A DNA stretch of 35,235 bases. Source: CAYFPS01 sp964345075. Its GTDB lineage: Bacteria > CAIWAD01. The notes below the pieces were generated by a model. It made no database searches. It was not told the origin of the DNA and was given only the letters and a program-made list of their open reading frames with translations. The position numbers and the translations under genes were made by a program. Numbering within the stretch: position 1 is the stretch's first letter; each line of letters starts with the position of its first letter. The stretch spans positions 1-35,235 of the forward strand of contig CAYFPS010000027.1 of the NCBI GenBank assembly GCA_964345075.1, in the 5' to 3' direction. Shown in pieces: positions 1-8,953 of the stretch.

Positions 1-186
1 TCAGGTCCTTGGAACCACCTTAACATACTGTCCGATATTTGGGGTCCAGCTCTGTGGAACGTCCACAGGATTGATAAAATTCACAATTACGAATATCCTA
101 GCGATTCATTTTGGAAGGCGCAAACTCTAAAAACTGTCACTGAATACTTGCAGCCTCTCTCACTAAGTTGTGCTACAACGAGGGCA
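1..186 (+). CDS. Possible 3' part of an unknown gene, cut by the window edge and an IS
   Basis: Frame 1 is open from the first base and reads protein-like sequence rich in Trp, Tyr and Asp (for example IWGPALWNVHRIDK) for about 60 residues. It then enters the repeat-rich end of the neighbouring insertion sequence, where the open frame continues without meaning to 372. I recognise no family. The base composition is AT-richer than the IS. My inference is the remnant of a host gene interrupted at or near the IS end. It could also be non-coding flank. Confidence 0.3.
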
Positions 187-257
187 GAACTGGGAGACAA
201 TCCGGGTCGTGACCTCCCCCCGAATCTCCGTCCTCCCAGAAGTAGAGAAATCCGGGT

Positions 258-1135
258 TCATGGCCCTGTGCCCGTGTGCGCCGAAGGACGCAGCGTAGCG
301 GAGTCCGAAGGCGCACACGAAGCCGCGAATTCAGCCGGTGTCTGTCCGCCCAACGAGCTGTGCGGACGGTAGTGATTGTAGTCCACACGCCAGCCTTCGA
401 TCTTATCCCGTGCATCATTCGTGACAGGAACCAGTGCAGGTTCAGACATTCATCCCGAAAACTGCCGTTGAAGGATTCGATGAACGGATTGTCTGTCGAC
501 TTTCCCGGCCGGGAGAAATCCAGCACAACCTGGTTCTCATAAGCCCACTTGTCCAGTACCTTCGAAATGAACTCGCTGCCGTTGTCCACCTGGATCCGAA
601 GCGGAAGGCCGCGCAGCAGCCGAAGATGCTCCATCGTCGCCACTACGTCGTCCCCTTTCAGCTGTGCATCTACTGTGATCGCCAGGCATTCCCGGCTAAA
701 ATTATCGACTACAGTCAGCGCTCTGATTCTCCGCCCGTTGAAGAGCTGGTCGGAGACGAAGTCCATCGACCAACTGTCGTTGACCTGGCCGGGAATCGCC
801 AGTGGCTCGGGGTTTCGTGAAGGCAATCGCTGTTTCCCTCTGCGTCGGTAGTCCAATCGCAGCTGGCAGTAGATTCGGTGGACCCTCTTGTGATTCCACG
901 GATGACCTGCTTTTCGCAGCAGCTAGAACAGTTTGATGAAGTCAAAGCGCGGATGCTGCTTGACCAGTTTCTGCAGCGCTTCGATGACGACCAGATCCCG
1001 TTTTGGATCTGGCGTATACCGGGCAGCACTGCGGCTGACATTCAGCACCCGGCAGGCGACACGCTCTGAAATGACAAAGTCCCGGCGCAGCTCGGAGATC
1101 AACTTCCGCTTGCCCGCCGGGCTTAGAGCTTTTTT
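258..1135 (-). pseudogene. IS3-family transposase OrfB (rve integrase core), broken
   Basis: Read in the -1 frame from the A7 slip, the product runs ALSPAGKRKLISELRRDF, then the HTH_21-like segment HPWNHKRVHRIYCQLRLDYR, then the rve core. The core shows the catalytic Asp regions (WSMDFVSD, QVDNGSEFIS) and the Glu region (NPFIESFNGSFRDECLN). Two lesions are visible. An in-frame TAG sits at 923-925 inside the segment DFIKLF-stop-LLRKAGH. A one-base frameshift near 412-418 separates FRDECLN from DARDKIEGW. The tail (HYRPHSSLGG) is in the second frame and ends at 258. Confidence 0.85.
273..319. repeat. Imperfect palindrome in the 3' end of IS3 orfB
   Basis: Arms CGTGTGCGCC (273-282) and GGCGCACACG (310-319) are exact complements. 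Inside them, GGAC (286-289) pairs with GTCC (303-306) across a 3-nt mismatch. The arms lie in the last codons of the transposase frame, after the conserved SSLGG motif, so they alter only the extreme C-terminus. Confidence 0.7.
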
Positions 1136-1389
1136 TCGAGGACTTCCTTCAGGATCTGGTGATCCAGGCTGAGCGTGGCATACATCTGCTTCAGCTTGCG
1201 GTTTTCCTCTTCCAGGTCGTGAAGGCGTCTCACATCGGCAGCCGTCATGCCGCCGTACTTGCGCTTCCAGTTGTAGTAGGTGGCGGGGCTGATCCCGTAT
1301 TCACGGCAAACGTCATGGGTGCTGCGACCGCTCTCGACCTCGCCCAATATCTTCACGATCTGGGTCTCACTGAAGCGGGATTTGCGCAT
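1123..1389 (-). CDS. IS3-family transposase OrfA
   Basis: An 88-residue helix-turn-helix protein (transposase_8 / IS3 OrfA type) with the typical SETQIVKILGEVESG start. It has a recognition helix region ending YYNWKRKYGG and a leucine-rich helix (RRLHDLEEENRKLKQMY) that normally serves multimerisation. The frame is intact. Its 3' end contains a run of seven A on the coding strand (1130-1136), followed by GC, just before the TAA. This is the usual slippery site at which IS3 elements shift -1 to make the OrfAB transposase. A good ribosome site (AAGGAG) precedes the ATG. Confidence 0.9.
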   Translation of the reverse strand: MRKSRFSETQIVKILGEVESGRSTHDVCREYGISPATYYNWKRKYGGMTAADVRRLHDLEEENRKLKQMYATLSLDHQILKEVLEKKL

Positions 1390-1431
1390 GCTTGTTCTCC
1401 TTGGCTAAGATGGATTCTACGCCGGAGAACT

Positions 1432-1652
1432 CTAGAAATCAATGATCTGCCAAACTGGGATGCTTACACAGGCAAGCTGGTTCATGTATTCGCGGAATTC
1501 GGCCTTGGAGTCCTGAACCCAGTAGACGCCGCATTCGCCCGCGATAATCAGGTAGTCATCCTTTGTCAGCTGTTCTTTGTGCTGCCGGTGCCAGATGCGT
1601 AGTGGCGTGCACCTTCACCACCGTGGGTATCGCCAGTGATGTAAACGGACAT
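1432..1652 (-). pseudogene. Metallophosphoesterase fragment, truncated by IS and frameshifted
   Basis: An ATG at 1652 follows a strong AAGGAGG site and encodes MSVYITGDTHG, the first metal-binding motif (D, H) of small calcineurin-like phosphoesterases. After about 12 residues the frame is lost. A different frame continues with LTKDDYLIIAGECGVYW, matching the second motif region (normally GDFG; here GECG). It then reaches a TAG at 1432-1434 exactly where the IS3 element begins. So the gene has an N-terminal frameshift and its C-terminal two thirds are missing. No function is expected. Confidence 0.75.
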
Positions 1653-2113
1653 GAAGCCTCCTTTTGTACCATGTACCGAAAGCTGCTTAAAGACTAAGTT
1701 ATGCTTTATTTTCACTTTCAGATAAAGCTGAAGAGCCAGCAGTTTCATACAATAGATGGTGGTGCGCATGTTTCTGACCTTTTTGTCATTTTTTCATTGC
1801 ATAATTCATCCGCAATTCCGAACTTTCAACCCTTCGATGGATTACCCATCACCCCGGCTTGTCGCCTCCTCGACGTCCAGTAAACCACGAACTATAACCA
1901 AAGCCTGCCAAGCCTGTTGCGCGTCCTGCGGCGTGCGGGGGAATTCTGTCTGGCTTGAAAAGTGTCTGCCAAACAAGGATATGGCCTGCTGTCGGGCCGA
2001 AAACCGCTGACTGATGATGCTTGTTTTCCAAGGTCGCCCTGCTTCTGATAATGATACGGCCGATTCAGACCAACAACACGTGATGAAAAGTCACAAGCAA
2101 AATGGAGGAATTA
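1653..2113. other. Intergenic, divergent upstream region
   Basis: About 460 bases between the metallophosphoesterase remnant (minus) and the nucleotidase (plus). I see no credible protein and no RNA gene. It presumably carries the promoters for both directions, but I could not single out a -35/-10 pair with confidence. Confidence 0.4.
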
Positions 2114-2566
2114 ATGAAGAAGAAGATCCTGTACATCGACCTGGACGGCACCCTTGTAAACTTCCAATCGGGAATTGATCGGCTGAGTGAGGATGAACGC
2201 CGTGACTATGATGAAAGATTGGACGAAGTTCCGGGCATCTTTTCGAAGATGGATCCAAATGAGGGCGCCATCGATGCTTTCAATGAACTTGCCGACCTCT
2301 TCGATACCTACATCCTCTCTACGGCCCCCTGGGAGAACCCTTCCGCCTGGACTGACAAAGTCCAGTGGGTCAAACGGCATCTGGGTGACAATGCAAAGAA
2401 ACGCCTGATTCTGTCACATCACAAGAACCTTAACTGCGGTGATTTTCTGGTTGACGACAGGGAAGAAAATGGGGCAAAGGACTTTTCCGGCATGTGGCTT
2501 CACTTCGGAAAAGAATCCTTCCCGGATTGGCAGGCTGTGCTGGCCTATTTGCGAGGGCAAGTCTAA
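2114..2566 (+). CDS. 5'(3')-deoxyribonucleotidase family phosphatase
   Basis: A 150-aa HAD-superfamily protein of the NT5C type, which dephosphorylates (deoxy)nucleoside monophosphates in the cytosol. The nucleophile motif DLDGT is at residues 9-13 (Asp9, Asp11). It is followed by the family phrases ILSTAPWENPSAW, RLILSHHKNLNCGDFLVDDR (the acidic pair binds Mg) and NGAKDF. I start at 2114 because GGAGG (2104-2108) lies 5 bases upstream; the ATG at 2102 overlaps that site. The gene is full length and intact. It sits among frameshifted genes, so it may be the conserved cargo of the accessory region. The substrate is not deducible. Confidence 0.88.
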   Translation: MKKKILYIDLDGTLVNFQSGIDRLSEDERRDYDERLDEVPGIFSKMDPNEGAIDAFNELADLFDTYILSTAPWENPSAWTDKVQWVKRHLGDNAKKRLILSHHKNLNCGDFLVDDREENGAKDFSGMWLHFGKESFPDWQAVLAYLRGQV

Positions 2567-2594
2567 GCGGCCCCATATTCCAAATACTGGCTGT

Positions 2595-2613
2595 GGTCTG
2601 GTAGTTCCAGACC
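2595..2613 (+). terminator. Weak hairpin after the nucleotidase
   Basis: GGTCTGG and CCAGACC pair around a 5-base loop 29 bases after the stop. There is no T run, so it is at best a weak or factor-assisted stop between the nucleotidase and the next gene. Confidence 0.3.
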
Positions 2614-2680
2614 GCGGCCCATTTAAGTTCTTGATGTTCATTTGTCTTTGAAATTCAATCAATAATCACAGGAGTCACAC

Positions 2681-3490
2681 ATGTTTCCCGAAAAGCCTTA
2701 CACCTGCGTCGATCTTGCCGATGACCTGGATCTGCTTATCAGCCGCATCCGCCAGATGGACGAGAGCCGGCTGGACCTGCTGCTGCATCGTCTTAAGCGA
2801 GTGGAGAGTGACAGTTTCATCAAGCTGGTGCAAAGCCTGGAACGTTTTTCCGGGGAGGAAAATGCCCCCGTGCCGGCAGCCCTGCCCCAGTCGGAAGAGG
2901 AAAGCGAGGCGGCTGCCCGGCCGAGTCCTCAGGAGCTTGCCGATGACCTCGAACTGCTTTCCGGCCGTATCCGTGACATGGGCGACAGCCGACTGGGCTT
3001 TCTGCTCTACCACACAAGTGAAATGGCCAGTGATTTCGTTCAGCAAGTGGATGTTCTGAAGGATATCTCAAAGGACCCAAGTCCGGAATCCTTGAGGATT
3101 CAAGCCCGTGTTGAGGAAATGAGCGAAGACGCAAAGCGCCCCCATGACTGGCCGGAAGTTGCTGAGCCTGTTTTCGAGATCGAGGTTGATATTGTAGAAC
3201 CCGAGCGCGAAGGTGACTTTGGCGATCTTGTTTTGCGCGTGGGCGAGCAGGTGCTTTACCGCCGCGCGACCTGGTACGAGAGCACCGATCACCTCTTTCT
3301 TGTCTGCAACGATATGCGCGAGGCCTACAAAGGCAGAATCCGCAATTATCGCCTGACAAATGCTGCGAGCAATTGCTTATGGGGTGACGATTACCAGGCC
3401 CCCGGCAAGGTTCGCAAAGCCTTCCGCAAGATCATGCGTGATTTTCAAAAGGCGCGGGAGCGTGAAAATGCCCGGAAGAAAGGCGAATAG
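2681..3490 (+). CDS. Unknown protein with an internal duplication
   Basis: 269 aa, not recognised. AGGAG precedes the ATG. Residues about 10-53 and 86-128 are two copies of the same helical unit: compare DLADDLDLLISRIRQMDESR with ELADDLELLSGRIRDMGDSR. They are joined by an acidic Pro-rich linker. A separate C-terminal part (about 170-269) contains FEIEVDIVEPEREGDFG, several aromatic residues, and a very basic tail (RKIMRDFQKARERENARKKG). It is soluble by appearance, with no signal peptide. The stop is 5 bases before the WYL regulator, so the two are likely co-transcribed. A helical scaffold or partner of the regulator is only a guess. Confidence 0.7.
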   Translation: MFPEKPYTCVDLADDLDLLISRIRQMDESRLDLLLHRLKRVESDSFIKLVQSLERFSGEENAPVPAALPQSEEESEAAARPSPQELADDLELLSGRIRDMGDSRLGFLLYHTSEMASDFVQQVDVLKDISKDPSPESLRIQARVEEMSEDAKRPHDWPEVAEPVFEIEVDIVEPEREGDFGDLVLRVGEQVLYRRATWYESTDHLFLVCNDMREAYKGRIRNYRLTNAASNCLWGDDYQAPGKVRKAFRKIMRDFQKARERENARKKGE

Positions 3491-3495
3491 AAAGC

Positions 3496-4537
3496 ATGGC
3501 TGAATTGAGTCCCCTGCAGCGTGCCCTGCGCGTTCTGCAACTGCTGAGCGTGCGGGAGCACATTACCGTAAATGAGCTTTACGAATACTTCCAGCGTCGT
3601 GAGACGGTTCGCACCTTGCGCGCACGCTGGAAAGCATCGAATCGGCCGGCATTGGCCTTCTTCGCCGCAAAGGCCCGCATGGCGAGCACCAGATCAGCCT
3701 CCTTCGCCGCAAAGGCCCGCATGGCGAGCACCAGATCAGCCTCCTTCGCCGCTTTCAGTTCATTCCGGAGCTGCTAAGTACGGATGAAGCCCTGGCAGCC
3801 ATTCTACTGGCGCAATTCGGCGAGCACTTTGCGGGCAGCCCGGTTGGCGAAAGCCTCAATCAGGTCATTGAAAAGCTGGAGCAGCTGCTTCCCGGCACGG
3901 GCGTGATCGCGGATCGCGGCCTGCTTGACATGAGCGAAAAGGTGCGCTTCAAGAACATTGGCCGTTTGCCGGTGAAAGCCCCCGGCCGTGTCCTGCTCGA
4001 TGTCCTTCAGGCAATCCTGAATCAGCAGCGTTGCAAGCTGGAATATGGTCGGCCTGTCTTGCCAGCAGAGAACCGGGAATATGTCGTGGAGCCCTACAGC
4101 CTGGTGCTTTCCAGTGGCGCTATCTACCTGATCGCCTATCATCAGGAACGGGAAAGCTACCTGCATTTTGCCCTCCATCGCATTCAGCAAGTCCACGCGC
4201 TTGACGAGGCTTTTCAGCGGAACCCTGATTTTCAGCTTGGCGACTTCTTGAACGGCGCCTTTGGCATCTGGCAGGCCAAAGCAGAGCGCGTGGTGATTCG
4301 CTTTTCAAAGGAAGTTGCCTACTATGCCATGGAGCGCGTGTGGCATCCTTCCCAATGGCTTGAAAAACTGCCTGATGGGGGCCTTTCGCTGACGATGGAT
4401 GTTGGCCTCAGCAGCGAGCTGGAGGCCTGGATCTGCGCTGGGGCACGCATGTGGAAGTGCTTCAGCCGGAATCACTCAGGCAGCGGATTCATCGTATTCT
4501 GAAGGATGCGGCCGCCAGGCACGAGGCAAAATCTTGA
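3496..4537 (+). pseudogene. WYL-domain helix-turn-helix regulator with two frameshifts
   Basis: Joined across frames this reads as a typical 330-350 aa regulator. An N-terminal winged helix (ALRVLQLLSVREHITVNELY) precedes a mid region and a WYL-like domain (EPYSLVLSSGAIYLIAYHQE; FALHRIQQVHALDE). The C-terminal extension is VEVLQPESLRQRI. Breaks: one base missing near 3624 (TLRR then TLESIES), and one missing near 4431 (AWI then LRWGTHVEV); the restored stop is TGA at 4535-4537. A 42-bp tandem duplication lies just after the first break. WYL proteins commonly regulate phage-defence operons by sensing nucleic acids or nucleotides; the ligand here is unknown. It may be a pseudogene or sequencing error. 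Confidence 0.75.
3660..3743 (+). repeat. Exact 42-bp tandem duplication inside the WYL regulator
   Basis: Two identical 42-base units (3660-3701 and 3702-3743) begin CTTCGCCGCAAAGGCCCGCA. They are followed by 9 bases of a third copy (3744-3752). In the restored frame each unit encodes 14 residues (LRRKGPHGEHQISL), so the duplication keeps the frame. Confidence 0.95.
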
Positions 4538-4758
4538 TAGGACAGCCGCGATAGCCTTTCACAAGCGCCGCGGCTCATCGATTGATTCATGCCTTCGCCA
4601 GGAGCATTCTGGGCACTTCGCTTTCCGCCTGACCATGAATGTCCGTGAACATTCAGGCCAGGCCCAGCCTGTTCAAGCCCTTTTTCAAAGTCCCGATCAG
4701 CACGACAGTATTTGACGAGCTGTCAACTAAGTTGTACATGTCCAACCTGGAGGTACTT

Positions 4759-6676
4759 ATGACTGAATTCCTTTTCAAACTCCCAGAAAGCCTGCTTGAC
4801 CTAGCCGCTGAAGTACAAAATGGCGCCCAGCAGCACCCTGCCGGCAGCCCTTCGCTGTGTGAGATCCCGCAGAATGACAAGCTTGCAAAGCACTCTGCGG
4901 GCAAGGCCCTGGCCAAGGCGCGCCAGCTGATCACTCGGGAACTGCCAGGCAAGGCCCGGCAGCTGACGGATGTGGATCTGAAACTACTGGCGCTCCTGTT
5001 TGCCGCCTTCATGGAGAACAACCTCTACCCGCGGGCGCTATCGCTGGCGCAGGAAGTCGAACCCGTCGGCCTTAACTGCCTGCATGTGCTTGACCGTATT
5101 GGGTATCTGGTGGCCCATCACTTTATCGCAGCCGAAATGGAAGTGCCGCCCAAGCCCGGCAAAGCTAGGGCAAAGCTAAGCCGCTCCGCCCTGGCCGAGG
5201 CAGCCGTTCAGCTGCACCCGGACTTCCTCGGCTGCCTGATCGGTGAGTGCTCGATTCAGCTGGAAAGGGAAGATCAGAAGGAGATCACCAGCAACAAGCA
5301 CTTTCTGCGTGGACTTTTCGACTACAGCCAGCAGCTGCGCGAGTTGAAGGACCATCCCCGCCAAAAGCCAACCTTCAGGCAGGATCAGGCACCGGACCCC
5401 GCGGCGCAGCTCGAGCAGGAGTGGCAGGCTTTGGTGGATCGCGTTGCCGATTCCGCCGAAACCATCCCCTTTCTGGAGATCATCCAGCGCTGCAAGCTGA
5501 ATGCCGATGAGCGCAATCTGCTGGTCTATCTCTTTGACGAAAAGGTCAACGGACAGGATTGTCTGATTGACGAGCTCTGCAACATCATTGCCCGGGACCG
5601 CCTGCACGGGCTCCAGTGCAAGCGCTATTTCCAGCCGGAGGCGGCGCTTGTCGGGCATGGGCTTATCACAATCGGCCAGTCAGGGCTTGGCGGACTGCTG
5701 GGCGATCAGGTCATGCTGGCCCCCGCTGTGCTAAATGAGATCCTGGGAAAGTCCGGCTCCGTGCTCGTCGAGCCGGAGCAGGCAGATGGCCGGCTTCTGG
5801 AGCGAAGGCCGGCCAATCGCGGCTGGCAGGAACTGATTCTTGAGGATGGACTGACCCGGCAGCTTGATACCACTCTTGGCCGCTTCGAAAAGAATATGCC
5901 CGAGACGCTTAAGCGCTGGGGCGTAGAGCGTCTTCACTCGAAGTCGGCTGGCGGGGCCGATGGACAGGCACCCACCGGGGACGGGGCTTCCCTGCGGCTG
6001 CTGTTCAGCGGACCTTCGGGAACCGGCAAAACACTGTGTGCCGAGGCCATCGCCCACCGGCTTGGCGCATCCCTGCTGGTTACGGACATGAGCCGTCTGC
6101 TTTCCAAGTGGGTGGGGGGAGAGCCAGCAGAATGTCAGCGCGGTCTTTGAAGAGTTCGAAGCGATGGCGGCCAGGGCAAAGGTGCGGCCTGTTTTGCTGC
6201 TGGACGAATGTGACCAGTTCCTGCTGAAGCGTTCGGGCGTAGCCGATTCCGGCAGCGATCGCATGCATCACGAAATGCAGAACCTGTTTCTGGACCGACT
6301 CGAGCGCTTCGAGGGCATCGTGATCGCCACAACGAACCTGGTGGAGGCAATTGACCCGGCTTTCAGCCGGCGCTTCGACTACAAGCTGGTGTTCCCGGAA
6401 CCTGGTATTCGCGAACGGGAACAGATCTGGCACAGGCATCTTCCTGCCGGTGTGCCTTTGCTTGAGGAGCTCGACTTCAACCGCCTGGCACGGGAGTTCC
6501 CGTTCAGTGGAGGACAGATTGCGATTTCCTTGCGCAACGCGGTCCTCGAGGCGGCAACACGCGGGGACGGCTTGTGCATGCGGGACCTGGTTGATGCAGC
6601 GAGCGTGGAGCAGAAAGGCACGTTCCAGCAGACAGGAAGGCGTCCCGTGGGCTTCATCCAGTCGGAGGCCGCGTGA
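4759..6676 (+). pseudogene. AAA+ ATPase, frameshifted by one extra G
   Basis: I start at 4759 (GGAGGT 5 bases upstream). About 400 N-terminal residues are helical and unrecognised. A classical AAA module follows: Walker A GPSGTGKT at residues 418-425, then RLLSKWVGE, Walker B RPVLLLDECD, sensor 1 GIVIATTN, and an arginine-finger region IDPAFSRRFDYKLVF. The frame is lost in a run of six G at about 6114-6119. Dropping one G restores SKWVGESQQNVSAVFEEF and an open frame to 6676. Such ATPases remodel or unfold partner proteins. Its position after a WYL regulator suggests one accessory module. The homopolymer makes an assembly error a serious alternative to a true mutation. Confidence 0.8.
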
Positions 6677-6787
6677 TGCGAATGGCACTCAAGGGGGGAA
6701 GGTGTTCGTGCTGCATCAGTGGATGGTCCACGGTGCTTGACCCAGTAAGCTTTCCCGCTGATCACAGATTCGGTAGAGGAGGATCTC

Positions 6788-7798
6788 ATGAACTGGTTTG
6801 AGGAGCTGACGGGAACAAGCGAAGCCGAATGGCAACAGGAGCGCAGCCTGATCCTGTTGAAGGGAGCTCGCCTGTTTACCGTGCGGAACCAGCGCTCCTA
6901 TGTCTACGGACGACTGGAGACTCCTTCTCTGGCCGACCTGCGTGATGCGGTTCCAGAGATCGAAGGACAGGGCGCTCGCTCCCGGTTGCAGGAAGTGGTG
7001 GCCGATGTGCAGGACTTGCATGCAGACCCATCCAATGCGGGGGCGATGTTTCAGGTGGCGTCCCAGTTCAACCTGCTGGAAATGCCCGGCCCGAATGTCT
7101 GCCCGGAAGACGGCATCAGCAACTACCAGTACGATCACACGCAGGGACCGGCCTGTGCCATTGCCTGCGGTGCGGCAACGATCTACCGCAACTACTTCCA
7201 TGAAGTCGAGGGACAGAAAGGGCAGAGCTGGAATCGTCAGGTCGACTGTCTGAAAGGGATGGGCGAGCTGCTGGGCAATGACGCGGGGCGGCTGTGGCGC
7301 ATGCAGAATGGCTATGCACTCCCGACTCGTGAAGGGCTGGTAGAAATTGCAAAGCACCTGAATCGGGCCAGCGAGGAGGAAATCGAGCAGCTGAGAGACA
7401 GCCTGAGAATCGGCATCCAGTGGTTCGCAGAAGTCACACGGGCAGCTAAGCCGCAATTGGTCTCACAGGCCTATTGCTCTGCTCTCCCCGTAGCGTACAC
7501 GGAGCACCCGAAGGAGCTGTGGGAGCCCTTTGCCCGCCTGGTGCTGGAGGCCGCCTACGAAGCGACCCTGTGGGCTGCCATGCAGAATGCCCGGGAGGGA
7601 AATCACCGCCTCTTCCTGACTCTGCTTGGTGGTGGCGCATTTGGCAATCGCAAGGAATGGATCCTGGACGCCCTGCATGCTGCGCTGGATCGCTGCCCGG
7701 CAACAGGACTGGATATCCGGATCGTGAGCTATGGCCATCATGACCGTGATGTGTGCGACCTGGTAGAAACCTGGGGATCAGGACCAGCCCTTTTGTAG
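6788..7798 (+). CDS. Conserved protein, possibly macrodomain/PARG-like
   Basis: 336 aa, full length, with GGAGGAT 5 bases before the ATG. Distinctive blocks: FQVASQFNLLEMPGP, then DHTQGPACAIACGAATIYRN, then VSQAYCSALPVAY, then WEPFARLVLEAAYEATL, and FLTLLGGGAFGN near the C-terminus. I recall a scattered family with these blocks in bacteria and protists. The Gly-rich LLGGGAFGN loop, together with GPACAIACG, resembles the ligand loops of macrodomain/PARG-type ADP-ribose-processing folds. That fold assignment is inference from memory. No signal peptide or membrane segment is visible. It opens the plus-strand run that also holds a phosphatase, so a role in nucleotide or ADP-ribose metabolism is plausible but unproven. 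Confidence 0.6.
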   Translation: MNWFEELTGTSEAEWQQERSLILLKGARLFTVRNQRSYVYGRLETPSLADLRDAVPEIEGQGARSRLQEVVADVQDLHADPSNAGAMFQVASQFNLLEMPGPNVCPEDGISNYQYDHTQGPACAIACGAATIYRNYFHEVEGQKGQSWNRQVDCLKGMGELLGNDAGRLWRMQNGYALPTREGLVEIAKHLNRASEEEIEQLRDSLRIGIQWFAEVTRAAKPQLVSQAYCSALPVAYTEHPKELWEPFARLVLEAAYEATLWAAMQNAREGNHRLFLTLLGGGAFGNRKEWILDALHAALDRCPATGLDIRIVSYGHHDRDVCDLVETWGSGPALL

Positions 7799-7836
7799 GG
7801 AAGAGCGCTGATCCTAACACAACCCTAACCGGTAAC

Positions 7837-7861
7837 AAACGAAGCCTGTACGGCAGCTTCG
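7837..7861 (+). terminator. Hairpin after the macrodomain-like gene
   Basis: ACGAAGC pairs with GCTTCGT, around a loop that can itself pair CTG with CAG; it is followed by CCTTT. It may act as a weak terminator separating the 6788 gene from the 7950 chain. The lack of a T run keeps confidence low. Confidence 0.3.
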
Positions 7862-7949
7862 TCCTTTGGCCGGGGCGGTAACTGCTCCCCCACTTGATCA
7901 GCCTGCGGGGGTGGACTGATCCAGCCAAATCAACACCAGGAGTTGCCTC

Positions 7950-8675
7950 ATGCTGCGAGACATCTGTGCAAGCTGTCCATATCTGAGTGACAAGGAAGAG
8001 AACCCCACCTGCACTCGCAGGGGGATGCAAATCGGTGATCCTTACGCCAGCCTCTGTGTCAATCATATCCTGCATTCACCTTATTGCACACGGCCCTTTC
8101 CGCTGATCGGGCCCGTATACCAGCTGGAAGGGTATCCTCAAAAGCTGGAAGTCCTTGAGGGCAGCTATCCGGACCACGACACATATCACGAAGAACTGGC
8201 TTCCATGCTGGGGGATCTGCCCGAGAAGCCGCGCAGGGATTATCCGGGAACGCTGGGTTTCGACATCGAGCTGATCTGCGAGGTCGGACGCGTCAAGGCA
8301 GCAGAGGCCATTGCCCCACTCAAACGGATTCTAGGCTTCAACCCGCGATCCCAGGAGAAATCGACCCACGGGCTGCCTCTTCGGCGCGACTACATCCGAG
8401 TTGTGGGTCTGGCGACTTGGGCCCTTGCCTCGATTGACCCCACGGAAGCCTTGACTTTTGTGCTCTCCAACCTGTTTCGAGGCTACGACGAGTTCATGAA
8501 GCGGCAACCCAAGTACGGAACCAAACACGACGACCTGATGCCGATTCGCTACAACAGCGCCCTTGCACTGGAGTTCTATCCGGATGTGGTTGCCCTTCCC
8601 TTGCTGGCTGCCGTGGCCAAGGACCCACACCCGGCAATGGCGGAGATGGGCACACAGCTGCTGGAGAACCGATGA
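7950..8675 (+). CDS. Unknown protein with Cys-rich N-terminus, HEAT-like body
   Basis: 241 aa, preceded by AGGAG. The N-terminus carries five Cys (residues 6, 9, 21, 36, 46, starting CASC), a pattern that could hold zinc or an Fe-S cluster. The remainder is helical with two HEAT-like units: EAIAPLKRILG ... LATWALASIDPTEAL, and NSALALEFYPDVVALPLLAAVA. I do not recognise the family. Its stop overlaps the start of the next gene (ATGA at 8672-8675), so translation is probably coupled. It is the first gene of a four-gene coupled chain, which suggests its product acts with the three that follow. Confidence 0.65.
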   Translation: MLRDICASCPYLSDKEENPTCTRRGMQIGDPYASLCVNHILHSPYCTRPFPLIGPVYQLEGYPQKLEVLEGSYPDHDTYHEELASMLGDLPEKPRRDYPGTLGFDIELICEVGRVKAAEAIAPLKRILGFNPRSQEKSTHGLPLRRDYIRVVGLATWALASIDPTEALTFVLSNLFRGYDEFMKRQPKYGTKHDDLMPIRYNSALALEFYPDVVALPLLAAVAKDPHPAMAEMGTQLLENR

Positions 8676-8953
8676 ACAGCAAAGAAGCATTTCATTCGGC
8701 TGAGGCTGAGTTTCAACTGTTTCTGTGGAACCGGATCGGGACGGAGTTGGAAGCCGTACACGAAATCTTCTTTGACCGTTGCGGCTGTTTGTGGCAGCAG
8801 GGCAAACTGAAGGAAGCACTCGAATACGGTGAACTGGCCAAGCGCGTTCAAGAGAAGGGCCTTGGCATTGAAGTTCGTCAGGAGCTGGAGATGCTGCTCA
8901 CGGAGTGCAGGATGCGGTTGGAGACGATTGGTAAGAAGGAGGTGATACGATGA
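8672..8953 (+). CDS. Small unknown helical protein, TPR-like
   Basis: 93 aa. It overlaps both neighbours by ATGA (8672-8675 and 8950-8953). The sequence is nearly all helix with one TPR-like pair (LWQQGKLKEALEYGELAKRV) and a basic C-terminus. No family is recognised. The start is fixed by the overlap. A small adaptor within the coupled operon is the most that can be inferred. Confidence 0.6.
   Translation: MNSKEAFHSAEAEFQLFLWNRIGTELEAVHEIFFDRCGCLWQQGKLKEALEYGELAKRVQEKGLGIEVRQELEMLLTECRMRLETIGKKEVIR

Larger units (their letters stand above)
210..1435 (-). mobile_element. Decayed IS3-family insertion sequence (orfA + broken orfB)
   Basis: The element is read on the minus strand. orfA lies at 1123-1389 and an orfB remnant at 258 to about 1135. 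The orfB-side end at 210 starts TGACCTCCCC, the same word that opens the other IS3 element at 33886, so it is probably a terminal inverted repeat. The orfA-side end near 1435 lacks this word and is fused directly to a metallophosphoesterase fragment, so that end looks truncated. With orfB carrying a nonsense codon and a frameshift, the copy should be unable to move by itself. Confidence 0.8.

Noticed and set aside
2051..2113. Sigma-70 promoter for the nucleotidase (TTGTTT ... TGATAAT)
   Set aside because: The spacing between the boxes is about 19-20 bases and neither is a good match; not supportable.
2820..3359. Long minus-strand open frame antisense to the 2681 gene
   Set aside because: Arg/Pro-rich shadow typical of GC-rich DNA; the plus frame has a ribosome site and an internal domain duplication.
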